The position numbers were made by a program, and so were the translations under genes. A stretch of DNA of 64,000 bases from an uncultured Pelagibacteraceae bacterium. GTDB lineage: Bacteria > Pseudomonadota > Alphaproteobacteria > Pelagibacterales > Pelagibacteraceae. Below the pieces are notes generated by a model. It was not told the origin of the DNA, ran no database searches, and worked only from the letters and a program-made list of their open reading frames with translations. Location of the stretch: the NCBI GenBank assembly GCA_902619675.1, contig CACNFA010000004.1:1-64000 (forward strand), read 5' to 3'. Shown one piece after another: positions 1-10,962 of this stretch (positions are counted from its first letter, which is position 1; the number at the start of each line of letters is the position of its first letter).

Positions 1-932
1 CAGCTTATATGAGTCCTGAACTTTTCAAGGAAATGCAAACTGACACAAAAGGTGAATTTGGTGGACTTGGCATTGAAATTGGCATGGAAGCAGGCGTTGT
101 AAAAGTTATATCACCAATTGATGATACGCCAGCTGCTAAAGCCGGAATTAAAGCAGGAGATTACATCGTAAAAATAGGGAAAGAACAAGTCCAAGGCAAA
201 TCTTTGCTCGAAGCCGTAAAGCTTATGAGGGGTCCAGTAGGAACATCCATAGACTTAACAGTGAGACGTAAGAACGTAAAAAAACCTCTTGAATTCAAAA
301 TTATAAGAAAAATTATTGAAATTCAGTCAGTAAATTCAAAAATAATAGGTGATGAAGAAAATTTGGGATATATCAGATTAAAATCATTTAATGAAAATAG
401 TGATAACCAATTTTTAAAATCTGTTAAGAAATTCGAAAAGAATTCTAAAATAAAAGGATACGTACTTGATCTTAGAAATAATCCTGGTGGGTTGTTAACT
501 CAAGCAATAAATATTACAGATTTTTTTTTAGATGATGGAGAAATAGTTTCAACAAAGGGAAGAAAAGTTTCAGAAACAAGAAAATTTTTTGCTAGAAAAG
601 GGGATGAGACTAAAGGAAAACCAATAGTAGTTTTAATAAATAGTGGTTCAGCTTCTGCTTCGGAAATTTTCGCTGGTGCTTTAAAAGATCATAAGCGGGC
701 AATAATTTTAGGTGAAAGTTCATATGGAAAAGGGTCAGTTCAATCAATTATACCTTTAAGAAATGGTGGGGGAATGAGACTAACCATTTCTAAATATTAC
801 CTACCCTCAGGAAAATCTATTTCTGAAGTCGGCGTTACACCAGATATATTAGTTGAGGAAGAAGGTGATTTCCTAATTAATTCAGAGAAAGATAATCAGT
901 TAAATTACGCAATAAAACTTTTTAATTCTTAA
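1..932 (+). CDS. ctpA: Carboxyl-terminal processing protease (S41 family), 5' end cut by window
   Basis: Periplasmic serine protease of the CtpA/Prc family, which cleaves C-termini of envelope proteins. Reading from the Met at base 9, a PDZ domain covers about residues 13-95 and the S41 protease domain about 100-285. The catalytic Ser lies in GSASASE (about 214-218) and the general-base Lys is K241 in YGKGSVQ; their spacing fits E. coli Prc. The frame stays open upstream of base 9, and bases 1-8 encode a partial Ser-Ala-Tyr that matches the family's SxYM stretch. The gene is therefore truncated by the window and Met at 9 is not its start. The signal peptide lies outside. rppH follows after 1 bp, so the two are probably co-transcribed. 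Confidence 0.93.
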   Translation, partial: AYMSPELFKEMQTDTKGEFGGLGIEIGMEAGVVKVISPIDDTPAAKAGIKAGDYIVKIGKEQVQGKSLLEAVKLMRGPVGTSIDLTVRRKNVKKPLEFKIIRKIIEIQSVNSKIIGDEENLGYIRLKSFNENSDNQFLKSVKKFEKNSKIKGYVLDLRNNPGGLLTQAINITDFFLDDGEIVSTKGRKVSETRKFFARKGDETKGKPIVVLINSGSASASEIFAGALKDHKRAIILGESSYGKGSVQSIIPLRNGGGMRLTISKYYLPSGKSISEVGVTPDILVEEEGDFLINSEKDNQLNYAIKLFNS

Positions 933-933
933 T

Positions 934-1404
934 ATGAATAATGTGAAACTACCAATGCGTAATGGTGTTGGAGTTATTATTTTGAATGAAAAAAATAGAG
1001 TTTTTGTTGGTAAAAGAAAAGACAATCCTATTAACAAATGGCAAATGCCACAAGGAGGTGTTGATGTCGGTGAGAGCTACCTTAAAGCTATGCAAAGAGA
1101 ACTGTTAGAAGAGACTAGTATAAAAAGTATTAAAATTTTATGTGAAGTAGAAGGCTTTTTTGAATACGAACTTCCTAAAAATTTAGTCGGAGTTATTTGG
1201 AAAGGAAAATATAGAGGACAGAGGCAAAAATGGTTTATTACAAAATTTATTGGAAACGAAAGTGAAATTAATTTGAAAACTAAAAATCCTGAGTTTATTG
1301 AATGGAAATGGGTTTTACCCGATGAATTACCTGATTTAATTGTTGATTTTAAAAAAGATATGTATCTAAATTTATTAAAGAGTATTAAAAAAGTTATTGA
1401 CTAA
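934..1404 (+). CDS. rppH: RNA pyrophosphohydrolase (Nudix)
   Basis: Nudix hydrolase of 156 aa, the usual RppH length. RppH removes pyrophosphate from the 5' triphosphate of mRNAs and so starts RNase E-dependent decay. The Nudix box is at about residues 41-63: G41, E47 and the RELLEE metal-binding core at 55-60. Ser62 stands where the consensus has Gly, a tolerated variation. The N-terminal segment and the KWQMPQGGVD stretch resemble RppH rather than MutT. It starts 1 bp after the protease stop. Its 3' end overlaps the convergent atpC by 11 bp. The assignment to RppH rather than another dinucleoside polyphosphate hydrolase is by overall resemblance. Confidence 0.9.
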   Translation: MNNVKLPMRNGVGVIILNEKNRVFVGKRKDNPINKWQMPQGGVDVGESYLKAMQRELLEETSIKSIKILCEVEGFFEYELPKNLVGVIWKGKYRGQRQKWFITKFIGNESEINLKTKNPEFIEWKWVLPDELPDLIVDFKKDMYLNLLKSIKKVID

Positions 1405-1782
1405 TATTTTTAAGTGTTTCAATTTTGTATGATAATAAATATTTTTCTTTATCTGTAATCTTTTCATTTTCAAATTTTTTTTCTGCTTCATTTATCAGAG
1501 TTTCTAAGGATGTTTTTTTAAAATTTGAAAGCTCGTCAGCTGATGAGGTTAAAATTAAAAGGTTATTATTAGCAAATTCAACTGTACCTTCCTCAACAAA
1601 AAACTTCATTACTTTGTCGTCAACTATTGTAATAATTCCTGGCCTTAAAAAGGTTATCAATGAAATATGGTCTTTCAAAATTCCCATTTCGCCCTCGTAG
1701 GATGGAATTCTTACCTCTATCGACTCGGTTTTAATTATTGATCGATCAGGTGATATTATTTCAACTGTAAATTTTTCTGACA

Positions 1783-1783
<1 letters not shown>
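1394..1783 (-). CDS. atpC: F1 ATP synthase epsilon subunit
   Basis: Epsilon subunit of the F1 rotor stalk, 129 aa. It has the N-terminal beta-sandwich (about residues 1-85, including the conserved GEMGILKDH stretch at about 31-39) and a short C-terminal helical part. It is the last gene of atpHAGDC. Its ATG overlaps the atpD stop by one base (TAATG), which suggests translational coupling. The last 11 bp overlap the convergent rppH. Confidence 0.96.
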
Positions 1784-4075
<2,292 letters not shown>

Positions 4076-4076
<1 letters not shown>

Positions 4077-5605
4077 TATTTTTTACCTTTTTTATAATCC
4101 TCAATTATTTGAGCTAATAATTTTTCTGTGTTTTCTTCAAGTTTTCCAGAAGATTGTATAGCCTCTATTATCTCTGTTTTTTCAGATTTAATTTTTTCTA
4201 AAATATCCTTTTCAAATTTTTTTATATTGCTTAATTCAACATCATCTAAATATCCTTTTACACCTGTGAATACAGATATTACTTGTTCTGCTACAGTCAT
4301 TGGTGAGTATTGGTCTTGCTTTAAAAGTTCTGTAAGTTTTGCTCCACGATTTAGCAATTGTTGTGTTGAAGCATCTAAATCCGATCCAAATTGAGCAAAG
4401 GCAGCCATTTCTCTATATTGGGCAAGTTCCAACTTTATTGAACCAGCGACTTTCTTCATTGCTTTAGTTTGCGCAGCAGAACCTACTCTAGATACAGATA
4501 AACCAACATTTACCGCCGGTCTTATCCCTTGATTAAATAATTCAGTTTCTAAAAATATTTGACCATCTGTAATTGAGATAACGTTAGTTGGGATATACGC
4601 AGATACATCGCCTGCTTGAGTTTCAATTATAGGTAAAGCAGTTAATGATCCTCCACCACTTTTGTCACTTAATTTTGCGGCTCTTTCAAGCAATCTGCTA
4701 TGTAAATAAAATACGTCTCCTGGGTAAGCTTCTCTTCCTGGGGGACGTCTTAATAATAGAGACATTTGTCTATAAGCTACGGCTTGTTTAGACAAATCAT
4801 CGTAAACAATAAGAGCATGCATACCGTTATCTCTAAAGAATTCTCCAATTGTGCATCCTGTGTAAGGAGCTAAAAATTGAAGAGGTGCAGAGTCAGATGC
4901 TGTGGCAGCAACAATCGTGGTATATTTTAATGCCCCTGCCTCCTCTAAAGTCTTTGCTATTTGAGCAACAGTCGATCTTTTTTGACCAATTGCAACATAA
5001 ACACAATATAATTTCTTTTTTTCATCTGATGACTCATTTATTTTTTTTTGATTTATTATTGCGTCGATTGCTACTGCCGTTTTACCTGTCTGTCTATCGC
5101 CAATTATTAATTCTCTCTGTCCTCTTCCGATCGGTATAAGAGAGTCTATAGACTTCAAACCTGTTTGCATTGGCTCGTTCACAGATTGTCTTGGAATAAT
5201 ACCAGGTGCTTTCACTTCCACACGTTTTCTGTTTTTTACAGAAAGTGTTCCTTTGCCATCAATCGGATTTCCTAGACCATCAACTACTCTTCCTAATAGC
5301 TCTTTTCCAACAGGAACATCAACTATTGCGTTAGTCCTCTTAATAGTGTCACCTTCCTTAATATTTCTGTCGTCACCAAATATAACAACACCAACATTGT
5401 CATTTTCCAAATTTAATGCCATGCCTTTTGAGCCATCTTCAAATTCGACCATTTCTCCGGCTTGAACATTATCTAAACCGTAAACACGCGCTATGCCATC
5501 CCCAACCGATAAAACTTTTCCTATCTCAGAAACCTCTACTTTTTCTCCGAAATTTTTTATTTGATCTTTTAATAATTTTGTTACTTCAGATGGATTAATT
5601 GTCAT
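4076..5605 (-). CDS. atpA: F1 ATP synthase alpha subunit
   Basis: Regulatory nucleotide-binding alpha subunit, 509 aa. The P-loop GDRQTGKT is at 169-176. The conserved [18 protein letters not shown] segment follows, and the alpha/beta signature region [17 protein letters not shown] is present. Normal length. One base separates it from the upstream atpH. Confidence 0.98.
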
Positions 5606-5606
5606 T

Positions 5607-6164
5607 TTAATTGTTTAACATTGCTTGTTCGTACTTCTTAAGTTTATTTTTAATTGACGTATCAATCATAAAACTTCCAAGTTGAAGTTTAAGACCTCCA
5701 ATTAAATCTTCGTCTACTTTGTAATCAAACTTAAATGTTGATCCTGTAGATTTGGACAGTTCTTTGCTTATATTTTCAAGTTCTGTTTGTGAGAGCTCTT
5801 TTGAAGATATTAAAGATGCTTTTATTTCTCCTCTTTTTTTTGAGCATAACTTTAAAAAGCTTTCAAAAATTTTTTTAACAAAAAATATTCTTCGTTTTTC
5901 AATTAATAATAGAAAAAAATTTCTTAAATTCTTATCAAAACCTAATTTATTAACTAATAATTTGATAACTTGATTTTGTTGATTTACACTTTGTGAAGGA
6001 TCTTTGATAAAATTTCTTAAATCTAAACTTGAATTGAAAAGCGATAGAAAAGACTTGATATCAGTTTCAACCTTTTCTATTTCATTTGACTCTTTTGAAA
6101 CCTCATACAAAGCGCGCGAGTACCTTTCTGAAGTTTCAGTTGAGAAAGATTTATTTGTGCTCAT
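5607..6164 (-). CDS. atpH: F1 ATP synthase delta subunit (OSCP)
   Basis: Stator subunit delta, 185 aa, linking F1 to the peripheral stalk. It is the first gene of the F1 operon, downstream of priA. It has the usual N-terminal [13 protein letters not shown] helix and the C-terminal [20 protein letters not shown] stretch that marks OSCP/delta. The Fo genes (atpIBEF) are not in the window, as expected when alphaproteobacteria split Fo from F1. Confidence 0.95.
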   Translation of the reverse strand: MSTNKSFSTETSERYSRALYEVSKESNEIEKVETDIKSFLSLFNSSLDLRNFIKDPSQSVNQQNQVIKLLVNKLGFDKNLRNFFLLLIEKRRIFFVKKIFESFLKLCSKKRGEIKASLISSKELSQTELENISKELSKSTGSTFKFDYKVDEDLIGGLKLQLGSFMIDTSIKNKLKKYEQAMLNN

Positions 6165-6196
6165 TTTTTATTGTTTGAATTTATTGTGAAATAATG

Positions 6197-6233
6197 TTGT
6201 GGTCGTATCATAAGACCATAACTTGATCAAGTT
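6197..6233 (-). promoter_or_regulatory. Hairpin and palindrome in priA-atpH spacer
   Basis: The 82-bp gap between priA and atpH holds two adjacent dyad elements. One is a stem of 8 pairs (6197-6204 with 6214-6221, one G-T pair, 9-nt loop). The other is a perfect 14-bp palindrome, AACTTGATCAAGTT, at 6220-6233. A TATGAT hexamer on the minus strand lies between the stem arms and could be a -10 for the atp operon, though no good -35 lines up. There is no T-run after the stem, so a simple terminator is unlikely. Role unknown; an operator or leader structure is possible. Confidence 0.4.
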
Positions 6234-6246
6234 AGCAATTTTGAAG

Positions 6247-8190
6247 TCATGCAAAGTTGAAGGGATCTACATCAACCGTAAGTTTAATTTTTGATGAGAT
6301 TTTTAGCCCATTTATGACTTTTATTATTTTTTTTTGCATCAAAAACTGATTGTCAAACTTTATCAGCAATCTTGATCTAAATTTTTTTTTTATCTTAAGC
6401 AGAGGAGAGTCAACTGGCCCTAAAACTTCTAGATTTTTTAATTGATTTAATCTAGATTTAATTTCTTTTGCCCCTTGAAAGCTTAAACTACGATCATTAG
6501 AAGAAATTATTACGGCTATCAATCTAATAAATGGAGGTAATTTATTTTTCCTTCTCAATTCGAGTTCATCACTTAAAAGTTTTTCAGATTTATTTTTTAT
6601 CAAATCATTTAGAGTAGTGTTTTGAGGAGTTAGGGTTTGGTAAATTATTAAAGATTTTGAACTGAATCTGCCAGCTCGACCACTAAGTTGCTGATATAAT
6701 TGAATATTTTTTTCTGTTGTTCTTAAATCGTAGCCTCTTCCAGAAAAGTCAGCATCAACTACAACAATACAATTTAATTTTGGAAAATTAAATCCTTTTG
6801 AAATCATTTGCGTACCAATCAAAATATCAATTTTATTTTCGCTTATTTCATCAAATAATCTTTTTGTTTTTTCTTTTGTTTTTAAGTAATCACTTGAGAA
6901 TATTTCAATTCTTTTATCTGGAAATATTTTTTTTACCTCTTCAAATATTTTTTCGACACCTGGTCCGTACATCACAAAATTACAGAGTCCACCATTTTTA
7001 CATTTTATATTAATTTTTTTTTCTAAAGAACAGTGATGACAAATTGATTTATTTTTTATTTTGTGAAATGTTAAATATAAAGAACAATTTGAACAAATAA
7101 GTTTGTGACCGCAATTTTTACATATTAGAAATGGTGCAAAACCTCTTCTGTTAATAAAGAAAAGAACTTGTTCTCCCTTACTTAAAAATTTTTTGGTAAA
7201 ATCAATAGTCTTTTCAGAAATAAATTTATTTTTAATTTTTTCAAAATTTAAATTTATTATTTCTGTTTCCGGAAGTGGAAAATTATTAAATCTTTTCAAA
7301 ATTTTAAAGTGTCTATATTTTTTATTGTGAATATTATTAAATGTTTCGATCGATGGGACAGATGTTACTAAATGTATTGGAATTTTTTCAAAATTTGCTC
7401 TAGCTATAGCCATATCTCTAGCATTATAAATTACACCTTCATCTTGTTTATATGAAGAGTCGTGTTCCTCATCGACAATAATTATCCCAAGATTTTTAAA
7501 AGGTAAAAGCAAAGCTGATCTCGCTCCAATTAGAATCTTTATTTTATTACCTATTACACCTTTCCATATTATTCTTTTTTGTTTAGGTGTTATTTTTGAA
7601 TGCCAAACTGCTGGTTCAAAACCAAAAAAGTTTTCAAATCTTTCTTTAAAGTCATTGGTTAAGAATATCTCAGGAAGCAAAACTAAAGCTTGATTATTTT
7701 TTTCAATTATTTTCTTTATTCTTTCAAAATATACTAAAGTTTTTCCTGAGCCTGTAGTTCCTTGTAAAACAGAAACGTCAAATTTATTATTAACTTTTTC
7801 TAGAAAATTAAGAGCTAATAATTGTTCTTTATTTAATTTAAAAATTTTTTTTTTGGTTTGTTTTGTTTTTATAAGGTTATCTTTAATTCTTATAAATTTA
7901 TCTGTAGCACCAATTGCCATTTTTAAGACAAGTCCCATCGGTACCATGTTATAAACTGAGAACCACTCAATGAAATTTATTAATTTTTTATTAATCGTGT
8001 ACTCAGTTTTTTTTCTGATATTTTTAATTTTGATATTTTTTGGTTCAGAGTAATTGTTATTCCAAATAACACCGATTTCTTTTTTGGAACCAAAAGGTAC
8101 CTCAACTAAATTTCCAATTTTATTCTCATCTTTAGAGTTGTAAGTAAACGGAAAATTAAAAACTTTTGGCAACAATACTTGTGCTTTCAT
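6247..8190 (-). CDS. priA: Primosomal protein N' (replication restart helicase PriA)
   Basis: PriA reloads the replisome at stalled forks. 647 aa, somewhat short for the family. The N-terminal 3'-DNA-binding domain is about 1-110. Walker A GTTGSGKT is at 144-151, the DEEH box at 240-243, and GRGYD plus QLSGRAGRF belong to the helicase C lobe. The zinc-binding region has cysteines at 357, 360, 366, 369, 384, 387, 397 and 403. The last pair is spaced C-x5-C instead of the usual C-x2-C. The position next to atpH is common in alphaproteobacteria. Confidence 0.95.
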   Translation of the reverse strand: MKAQVLLPKVFNFPFTYNSKDENKIGNLVEVPFGSKKEIGVIWNNNYSEPKNIKIKNIRKKTEYTINKKLINFIEWFSVYNMVPMGLVLKMAIGATDKFIRIKDNLIKTKQTKKKIFKLNKEQLLALNFLEKVNNKFDVSVLQGTTGSGKTLVYFERIKKIIEKNNQALVLLPEIFLTNDFKERFENFFGFEPAVWHSKITPKQKRIIWKGVIGNKIKILIGARSALLLPFKNLGIIIVDEEHDSSYKQDEGVIYNARDMAIARANFEKIPIHLVTSVPSIETFNNIHNKKYRHFKILKRFNNFPLPETEIINLNFEKIKNKFISEKTIDFTKKFLSKGEQVLFFINRRGFAPFLICKNCGHKLICSNCSLYLTFHKIKNKSICHHCSLEKKINIKCKNGGLCNFVMYGPGVEKIFEEVKKIFPDKRIEIFSSDYLKTKEKTKRLFDEISENKIDILIGTQMISKGFNFPKLNCIVVVDADFSGRGYDLRTTEKNIQLYQQLSGRAGRFSSKSLIIYQTLTPQNTTLNDLIKNKSEKLLSDELELRRKNKLPPFIRLIAVIISSNDRSLSFQGAKEIKSRLNQLKNLEVLGPVDSPLLKIKKKFRSRLLIKFDNQFLMQKKIIKVINGLKISSKIKLTVDVDPFNFA

Positions 8191-8218
8191 ACATAGATAT
8201 TATTGTAATTTTTTTTAA

Positions 8219-9619
8219 TTAAAAATGAATTGGTCTTTTATCAACAGCTAATGCCGCTTCTTTAATTGCTTCTGTATGAGTTGGGTGAGCATGACAAGTT
8301 CTAGCAATATCCTCTGCACTGGCACCAAACTCCATAGCTAAAGCCATTTCTGCAATCATATCTCCGCAGTGTGGGCCTATAATATGTACACCTAAAACTT
8401 TGTCTGTTTTACTGTCGGCTAAAATTTTTACAAACCCCTCTGTTTCATTGTTTACTTTTGCTCTAGAATTAGCAAGAAAAGGAAACTTACCAACTTTGTA
8501 GGATTTTTTTTCATTCTTTAATTCTTCCTCTGTTTTTCCTACAGTTGCTACCTCTGGTGAGGTATAAACCACTCCTGGAATAACATCATAATTTACATGG
8601 CCTGCTTGGCCGGCTAAAATTTCTGCTACAGCAATACCCTCCTCTTCAGCTTTGTGTGCTAGCATTGGTCCTTTTATAACATCACCTATTGCGTATATAT
8701 TTTTAATTGAAGTTTGTAGTTTTTCGTTAACTTCGATTCTCCCTTTAGCATCTTTCTTAACGCCCACTTTGGTTAAATTAAGACCTTCTGTGTATGGTTT
8801 TCTACCTACTGAAACTAAAACCTTATCAAATTCTAGTGTTTCGTTATTTGAATTTTTGATATCAGTATAATTCAGTAAAACTTTGGAGCCATTATTTTTT
8901 ACAGAATTGACTTTTGAACCCAATTTAAACTTAATACCTTGTTTAGTTAATATTTTTTTAAATTCATTCGAGATTTCTCTATCCATCCCTGGGGTAATAA
9001 AATCTAAGTATTCAATTACAGTGACATCTGAACCTAATCTTGACCACACAGACCCCATTTCTAAACCTATATAACCTCCGCCAATAACTGCTAGCTTTTT
9101 AGGAACTTTGTTGAGTGATAAAGCGCCTGTGGAAGAAATTATATTTTTTTCATCAATCTCTATTCCTGGTAAAGACGATACCTGTGACCCTGTAGCAATA
9201 ACAATATTTTTAGCTTTATAATTTGTTTTAATATTATTTTCATAAACTACAATATCGTTTTTAGAAAATAAAACACCTTTACCTTTAATATAAGTTACTT
9301 TATTTTTTTTAAATAAAAACTCTACACCTTTTGTTAGCACTTGCACTGATTTATTTTTATTCGACATCATTTTTTCTATATTAAGTTTTATGTTGTCGAT
9401 CTCTATTCCTTGCTGATTAAAGTCTTTTTTAGCCTTATGGAAGTTTTCAGATAGATTGAGCAAGCTTTTTGACGGAATACAGCCTACATTAAGACATGTT
9501 CCACCTAGAGCTCCCCTAGACTCCACACATGCTGTCTTTAAACCAAGTTGTGACGCTCTTATAGCACAAACGTATCCGCCAGGACCGCCGCCAATTACTA
9601 CTAGATCAAAATTATCCAT
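8219..9619 (-). CDS. lpdA: Dihydrolipoamide dehydrogenase (E3)
   Basis: FAD-dependent E3 that reoxidises lipoyl groups and makes NADH, 466 aa. The FAD-binding GGGPGG motif is near residue 10, the redox disulfide C42-C47 is in GGTCLNVGC, the NAD-binding GGGYIGLEMGS is in the middle, and the active-site His-Glu pair is in HPTHTE (about 445-450). It ends the sucCDAB-lpdA run, so it most likely serves the 2-oxoglutarate dehydrogenase complex. It may also serve pyruvate dehydrogenase or glycine cleavage if no other copy exists. Confidence 0.96.
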   Translation of the reverse strand: MDNFDLVVIGGGPGGYVCAIRASQLGLKTACVESRGALGGTCLNVGCIPSKSLLNLSENFHKAKKDFNQQGIEIDNIKLNIEKMMSNKNKSVQVLTKGVEFLFKKNKVTYIKGKGVLFSKNDIVVYENNIKTNYKAKNIVIATGSQVSSLPGIEIDEKNIISSTGALSLNKVPKKLAVIGGGYIGLEMGSVWSRLGSDVTVIEYLDFITPGMDREISNEFKKILTKQGIKFKLGSKVNSVKNNGSKVLLNYTDIKNSNNETLEFDKVLVSVGRKPYTEGLNLTKVGVKKDAKGRIEVNEKLQTSIKNIYAIGDVIKGPMLAHKAEEEGIAVAEILAGQAGHVNYDVIPGVVYTSPEVATVGKTEEELKNEKKSYKVGKFPFLANSRAKVNNETEGFVKILADSKTDKVLGVHIIGPHCGDMIAEMALAMEFGASAEDIARTCHAHPTHTEAIKEAALAVDKRPIHF

Positions 9620-9621
9620 AT

Positions 9622-10962
9622 TTAGATATTTAAAAATAATCTTTTTGGTTGTTCCAGTGACTCTTTTACAATCTTTAAAAAAGAAACAGCCTCTTTGCCA
9701 TCAATTATTCTATGGTCATAAGATAAAGCTAAATACATAATTGGTCTTACTTCGATATTTCCATCTACTGCAACTGGTCTTTGGATAATATTGTGCATTC
9801 CAAGCACAGCTGATTGTGGAGGATTTAAAATTGGCGTTGATAGCATAGATCCATATATACCACCGTTAGTTATTGTGAAAGTTCCACCTTGTAAATCCTC
9901 AATTGTTATTTTACCGTCTCTAGCTTTTTGTCCCAAACTTCCTATATTTTTTTCAATATCTGCAAACGACATTTCATCTGTTTCCCTTAGCACTGGCACC
10001 ACTAAACCTCTATCTGTTCCTACAGCTATACTTATGTTATAATAATTTTTATAAACTATTTCTTCACCCTGTATCTCGGCATTTATTGCAGGGTAATTTT
10101 TTAATCCAATCACACAAGCTTTTACAAAAAAAGACATAAAACCTAGCTTGACACCATAATTATTTTGAAACTCATTTTTATACTGATTTCTCATTCTAAT
10201 CACCTCGCTCATATCTACCTCATTAAATGTTGTTAACATCGCAGCATTTTCTTGAGCATCTTTAAGTCTTTTAGCTATTGTTAATCTCAATCTTGTCATC
10301 TTCAATCTTTCTTCAGGGCCATGTTTAATTTTTCTTTCAGATGGAGATGGTTTTGTGCCCATTAAACTCATTATATCTTCTTTTAAAATTACACCATTTT
10401 TCCCTGTGCCTTGAATTTCATTTATATTAACATTTGCCTCGTTGGCCATTTTTCTTGCTGCAGGAGATATTTTTTTTTCTTTTTTTGAAAAAATTGTTTT
10501 ATCATTTTTCTTTTCTTCGATATGTTTTTCCCTCAAAATTAGTGGCTCCTCTTCAATGGACTCTTCTTCTAATTTTAATATTGGCTCTTCATTTGAAATT
10601 TTTTTTATTTTTTTAGGTATTGTTTTCCTTTTTTCAGGTTCGAATAATTTAGGCTCCTCTGTTAATTCTTTTTTAGGTGGAGAATAATTTTTTATTTCTT
10701 TCAAGCTTTCATTGTTTTGATTGGTATTATTATTGATAGTACCTAATAAAGATCCTACATTTACCGTTTCACCTTCTTTAACATCAATTGTTCCTAAAAT
10801 TCCATTTATAGGAGCAGGAACTTCAACATTCACTTTATCTGTTTCTAATTCCACGATTGGTTCATCAGCGATGACTTTTTCTCCTTGTGATTTTAACCAT
10901 CTGGAAACTGTTGCTTCGGTAACTGATTCACCTAAAGTAGGAACTGTAATTTTTTCTGACAT
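9622..10962 (-). CDS. sucB: Dihydrolipoamide succinyltransferase (E2 of 2-oxoglutarate dehydrogenase)
   Basis: E2 core of the 2-oxoglutarate dehydrogenase complex, 446 aa. A single lipoyl domain (about 1-78) carries the lipoyl-Lys K43 in [10 protein letters not shown] long Glu/Lys-rich linker follows (about 80-168). The E3-binding domain (about 169-205, [14 protein letters not shown]) and the acyltransferase domain come next, with catalytic His in SYDHRIIDG (about 417). The linker is charged and low in Ala/Pro, unlike classical E2 linkers. It starts immediately after the sucA stop. Confidence 0.96.
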   Translation of the reverse strand: MSEKITVPTLGESVTEATVSRWLKSQGEKVIADEPIVELETDKVNVEVPAPINGILGTIDVKEGETVNVGSLLGTINNNTNQNNESLKEIKNYSPPKKELTEEPKLFEPEKRKTIPKKIKKISNEEPILKLEEESIEEEPLILREKHIEEKKNDKTIFSKKEKKISPAARKMANEANVNINEIQGTGKNGVILKEDIMSLMGTKPSPSERKIKHGPEERLKMTRLRLTIAKRLKDAQENAAMLTTFNEVDMSEVIRMRNQYKNEFQNNYGVKLGFMSFFVKACVIGLKNYPAINAEIQGEEIVYKNYYNISIAVGTDRGLVVPVLRETDEMSFADIEKNIGSLGQKARDGKITIEDLQGGTFTITNGGIYGSMLSTPILNPPQSAVLGMHNIIQRPVAVDGNIEVRPIMYLALSYDHRIIDGKEAVSFLKIVKESLEQPKRLFLNI

